In this document: positions 63,141-64,000 of the stretch, piece by piece
How positions within the stretch are numbered: position 1 is the stretch's first letter
Layout of the letters: every line of letters starts with the position of its first letter
NCBI RefSeq assembly: GCF_028743715.1
Contig: NZ_CP117996.1
Coordinates: 186,001 to 250,000, forward strand
Origin: Microbacterium sp. Clip185
GTDB lineage: Bacteria; Actinomycetota; Actinomycetes; Actinomycetales; Microbacteriaceae
Reading direction: 5' to 3'
DNA: 64,000 nucleotides
Notes under the pieces: model-generated
The model's database searches: none
What the model was told of the DNA's origin: nothing
What the model saw: the letters and a program-made list of their open reading frames with translations, nothing else
Position numbers and translations under genes: made by a program

Positions 63141-64000
63141 TCAGTGCGCCATCGCCGCCAGGGCTTCCGGGTCGATCGTGGCGATCGACCGGGTGTCCTG
63201 GAAGGCGCGCACGCCCTCGATGCCCTGCTCGCGACCGAATCCGGACTGCTTCATGCCGCCGAAGGGCGCGCGCAGGTCGAGGCGTGTGGCGCCGTGGTCG
63301 TTGACCCACACGTAGCCGCAGACCAGCTGCGATCCCACGCGCTGCGCGGACTCGGGCGACGCGGTCCACACCGAGCCGCACAGGCCGCCCCAGGTGTCGT
63401 TCGCGAGGGCGACCGCTTCCTCCTCGGAGTCGAACGGGATGATCGGGATGACGGGGCCGAACTGCTCCTGCGTCACCACGCGCAGCGACGGGTCGGGGTC
63501 GACGACGATCGCCGGACGCAGGAAGTTGCCGCCTGCCAGTTCGCCCCCCGGCAAGGTGCCGTATTCGCGCACGTCGGCGCCGGCATCCTTCGCCTCCTGG
63601 ATGATCTCCTGGACGAACGCTTTCTGCGCCGGCTGATGCAGCGGCCCCATGGTCGTGCCTTCGTCGAGCCCGTACCCGATAACGACCTTCTCGAGGCGTG
63701 CTTCGAGTCCCGCCACCACCTCATCGAGACGCGACCGGTGCACGAAGACGCGCTTGGCGTTCATGCAGATCTGCCCCGTGGTGTCGTAGATCGCGGCGTA
63801 GAGACGGTCGAGGTGCGTGTCGTCGAGAATTGCGTCCTCGAGGAACACGGCCGCGTCGTTGCCACCGAGCTCGAGCGTGACGCGGGTGAGGGTCTGCGCG
63901 GCCATCTGCATGATGCGCTTGCCGCCGTTGACGCTGCCCGTGAAGCAGACCTTCGCGACGTCGGGGCTCTGGATGAGCTCAGCCATGTTCTCGTCGCGGC
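63141..64000 (-). CDS. Aldehyde dehydrogenase, C-terminal part (5' end beyond the window)
   Basis: About 286 residues of a protein expected to be near 480 aa. NAD-binding CFTGSVNGGKR, general-base Glu in LELGGND, catalytic Cys in GQICMNAKRVFV, EQFGPVIPI and the C-terminal FGGMKQSGFGREQG are all intact. The ALDH superfamily is certain; the substrate is not. In this setting vanillin or syringaldehyde dehydrogenase is attractive, but succinate-semialdehyde or other aldehydes remain possible. It precedes the marR gene. Confidence 0.9.
   Translation of the reverse strand, partial: RDENMAELIQSPDVAKVCFTGSVNGGKRIMQMAAQTLTRVTLELGGNDAAVFLEDAILDDTHLDRLYAAIYDTTGQICMNAKRVFVHRSRLDEVVAGLEARLEKVVIGYGLDEGTTMGPLHQPAQKAFVQEIIQEAKDAGADVREYGTLPGGELAGGNFLRPAIVVDPDPSLRVVTQEQFGPVIPIIPFDSEEEAVALANDTWGGLCGSVWTASPESAQRVGSQLVCGYVWVNDHGATRLDLRAPFGGMKQSGFGREQGIEGVRAFQDTRSIATIDPEALAAMAH

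Overview
The window looks like a chromosome segment of a high-GC actinobacterium of the family Microbacteriaceae, most likely Microbacterium or a close relative. The reasons are the uniformly high GC with G/C-ending codons, the very frequent word GCATCC/GGATGC, many genes starting 6-7 nt after a TANNNT box (leaderless transcripts), and actinobacterial families such as DUF2510/excalibur proteins, an LAxTG-like sorting signal, TipAL-type MerR and CstR. No rRNA, tRNA, CRISPR array, phage or insertion sequence was recognised.

The left part (1-31 kb) is mostly housekeeping and general accessory genes. It holds a partial exonuclease III gene, pyrE, an MFS-hydrolase-SGNH operon next to a LacI gene, mntH-mntR with two operator palindromes, an rRNA/tRNA methyltransferase gene, a two-component system flanked by VanZ-like and VanY-like genes, a MATE exporter, an M13 peptidase and an LRR surface protein. 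At 23.2-28.6 kb an ABC importer operon ends in a gene whose product fuses a glycerophosphodiester phosphodiesterase to an inositol-monophosphatase domain.

The right part (30-64 kb) is dominated by what reads as a catabolic region for methoxylated, lignin-derived aromatic acids. Four GcvT-fold proteins of 452-467 aa (34836-36239, 37407-38765, 49691-51055, 58061-59464) resemble the tetrahydrofolate-dependent aromatic O-demethylases LigM/DesA of sphingomonads. Around them are one-carbon genes (metF-purU-ligM-like operon at 58.1-61.3 kb; a folE paralogue at 56.8 kb; a MetE-C-terminal-type methyltransferase at 30 kb), the lower gallate/4-oxalomesaconate pathway (galB-galC-galD-like, 32.1-34.6 kb) with a type I (VOC) extradiol dioxygenase instead of the LigAB/GalA type, a branched-chain-type ABC importer (51.3-55.9 kb) divergent from one demethylase gene, several regulators (LysR, IclR, GntR, PadR, MarR) and an aldehyde dehydrogenase gene running off the right end. 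The proposed logic is: import the methoxy-aromatic acid, move methyl groups to THF, oxidise methyl-THF through MetF and release formate through PurU, cleave the resulting gallate-type ring, and convert it by hydratase, aldolase and tautomerase to pyruvate and oxaloacetate.

Between these are a persulfide-response unit (CstR, CoA-disulfide reductase-rhodanese fusion, small Cys protein) and a TipAL-type regulated VOC gene. Three families of intergenic palindromes occur: a 71-bp nested palindrome (five copies), a 54-bp element always found as a pair with an exact 73-bp period (three pairs), and a single element of similar nested design.
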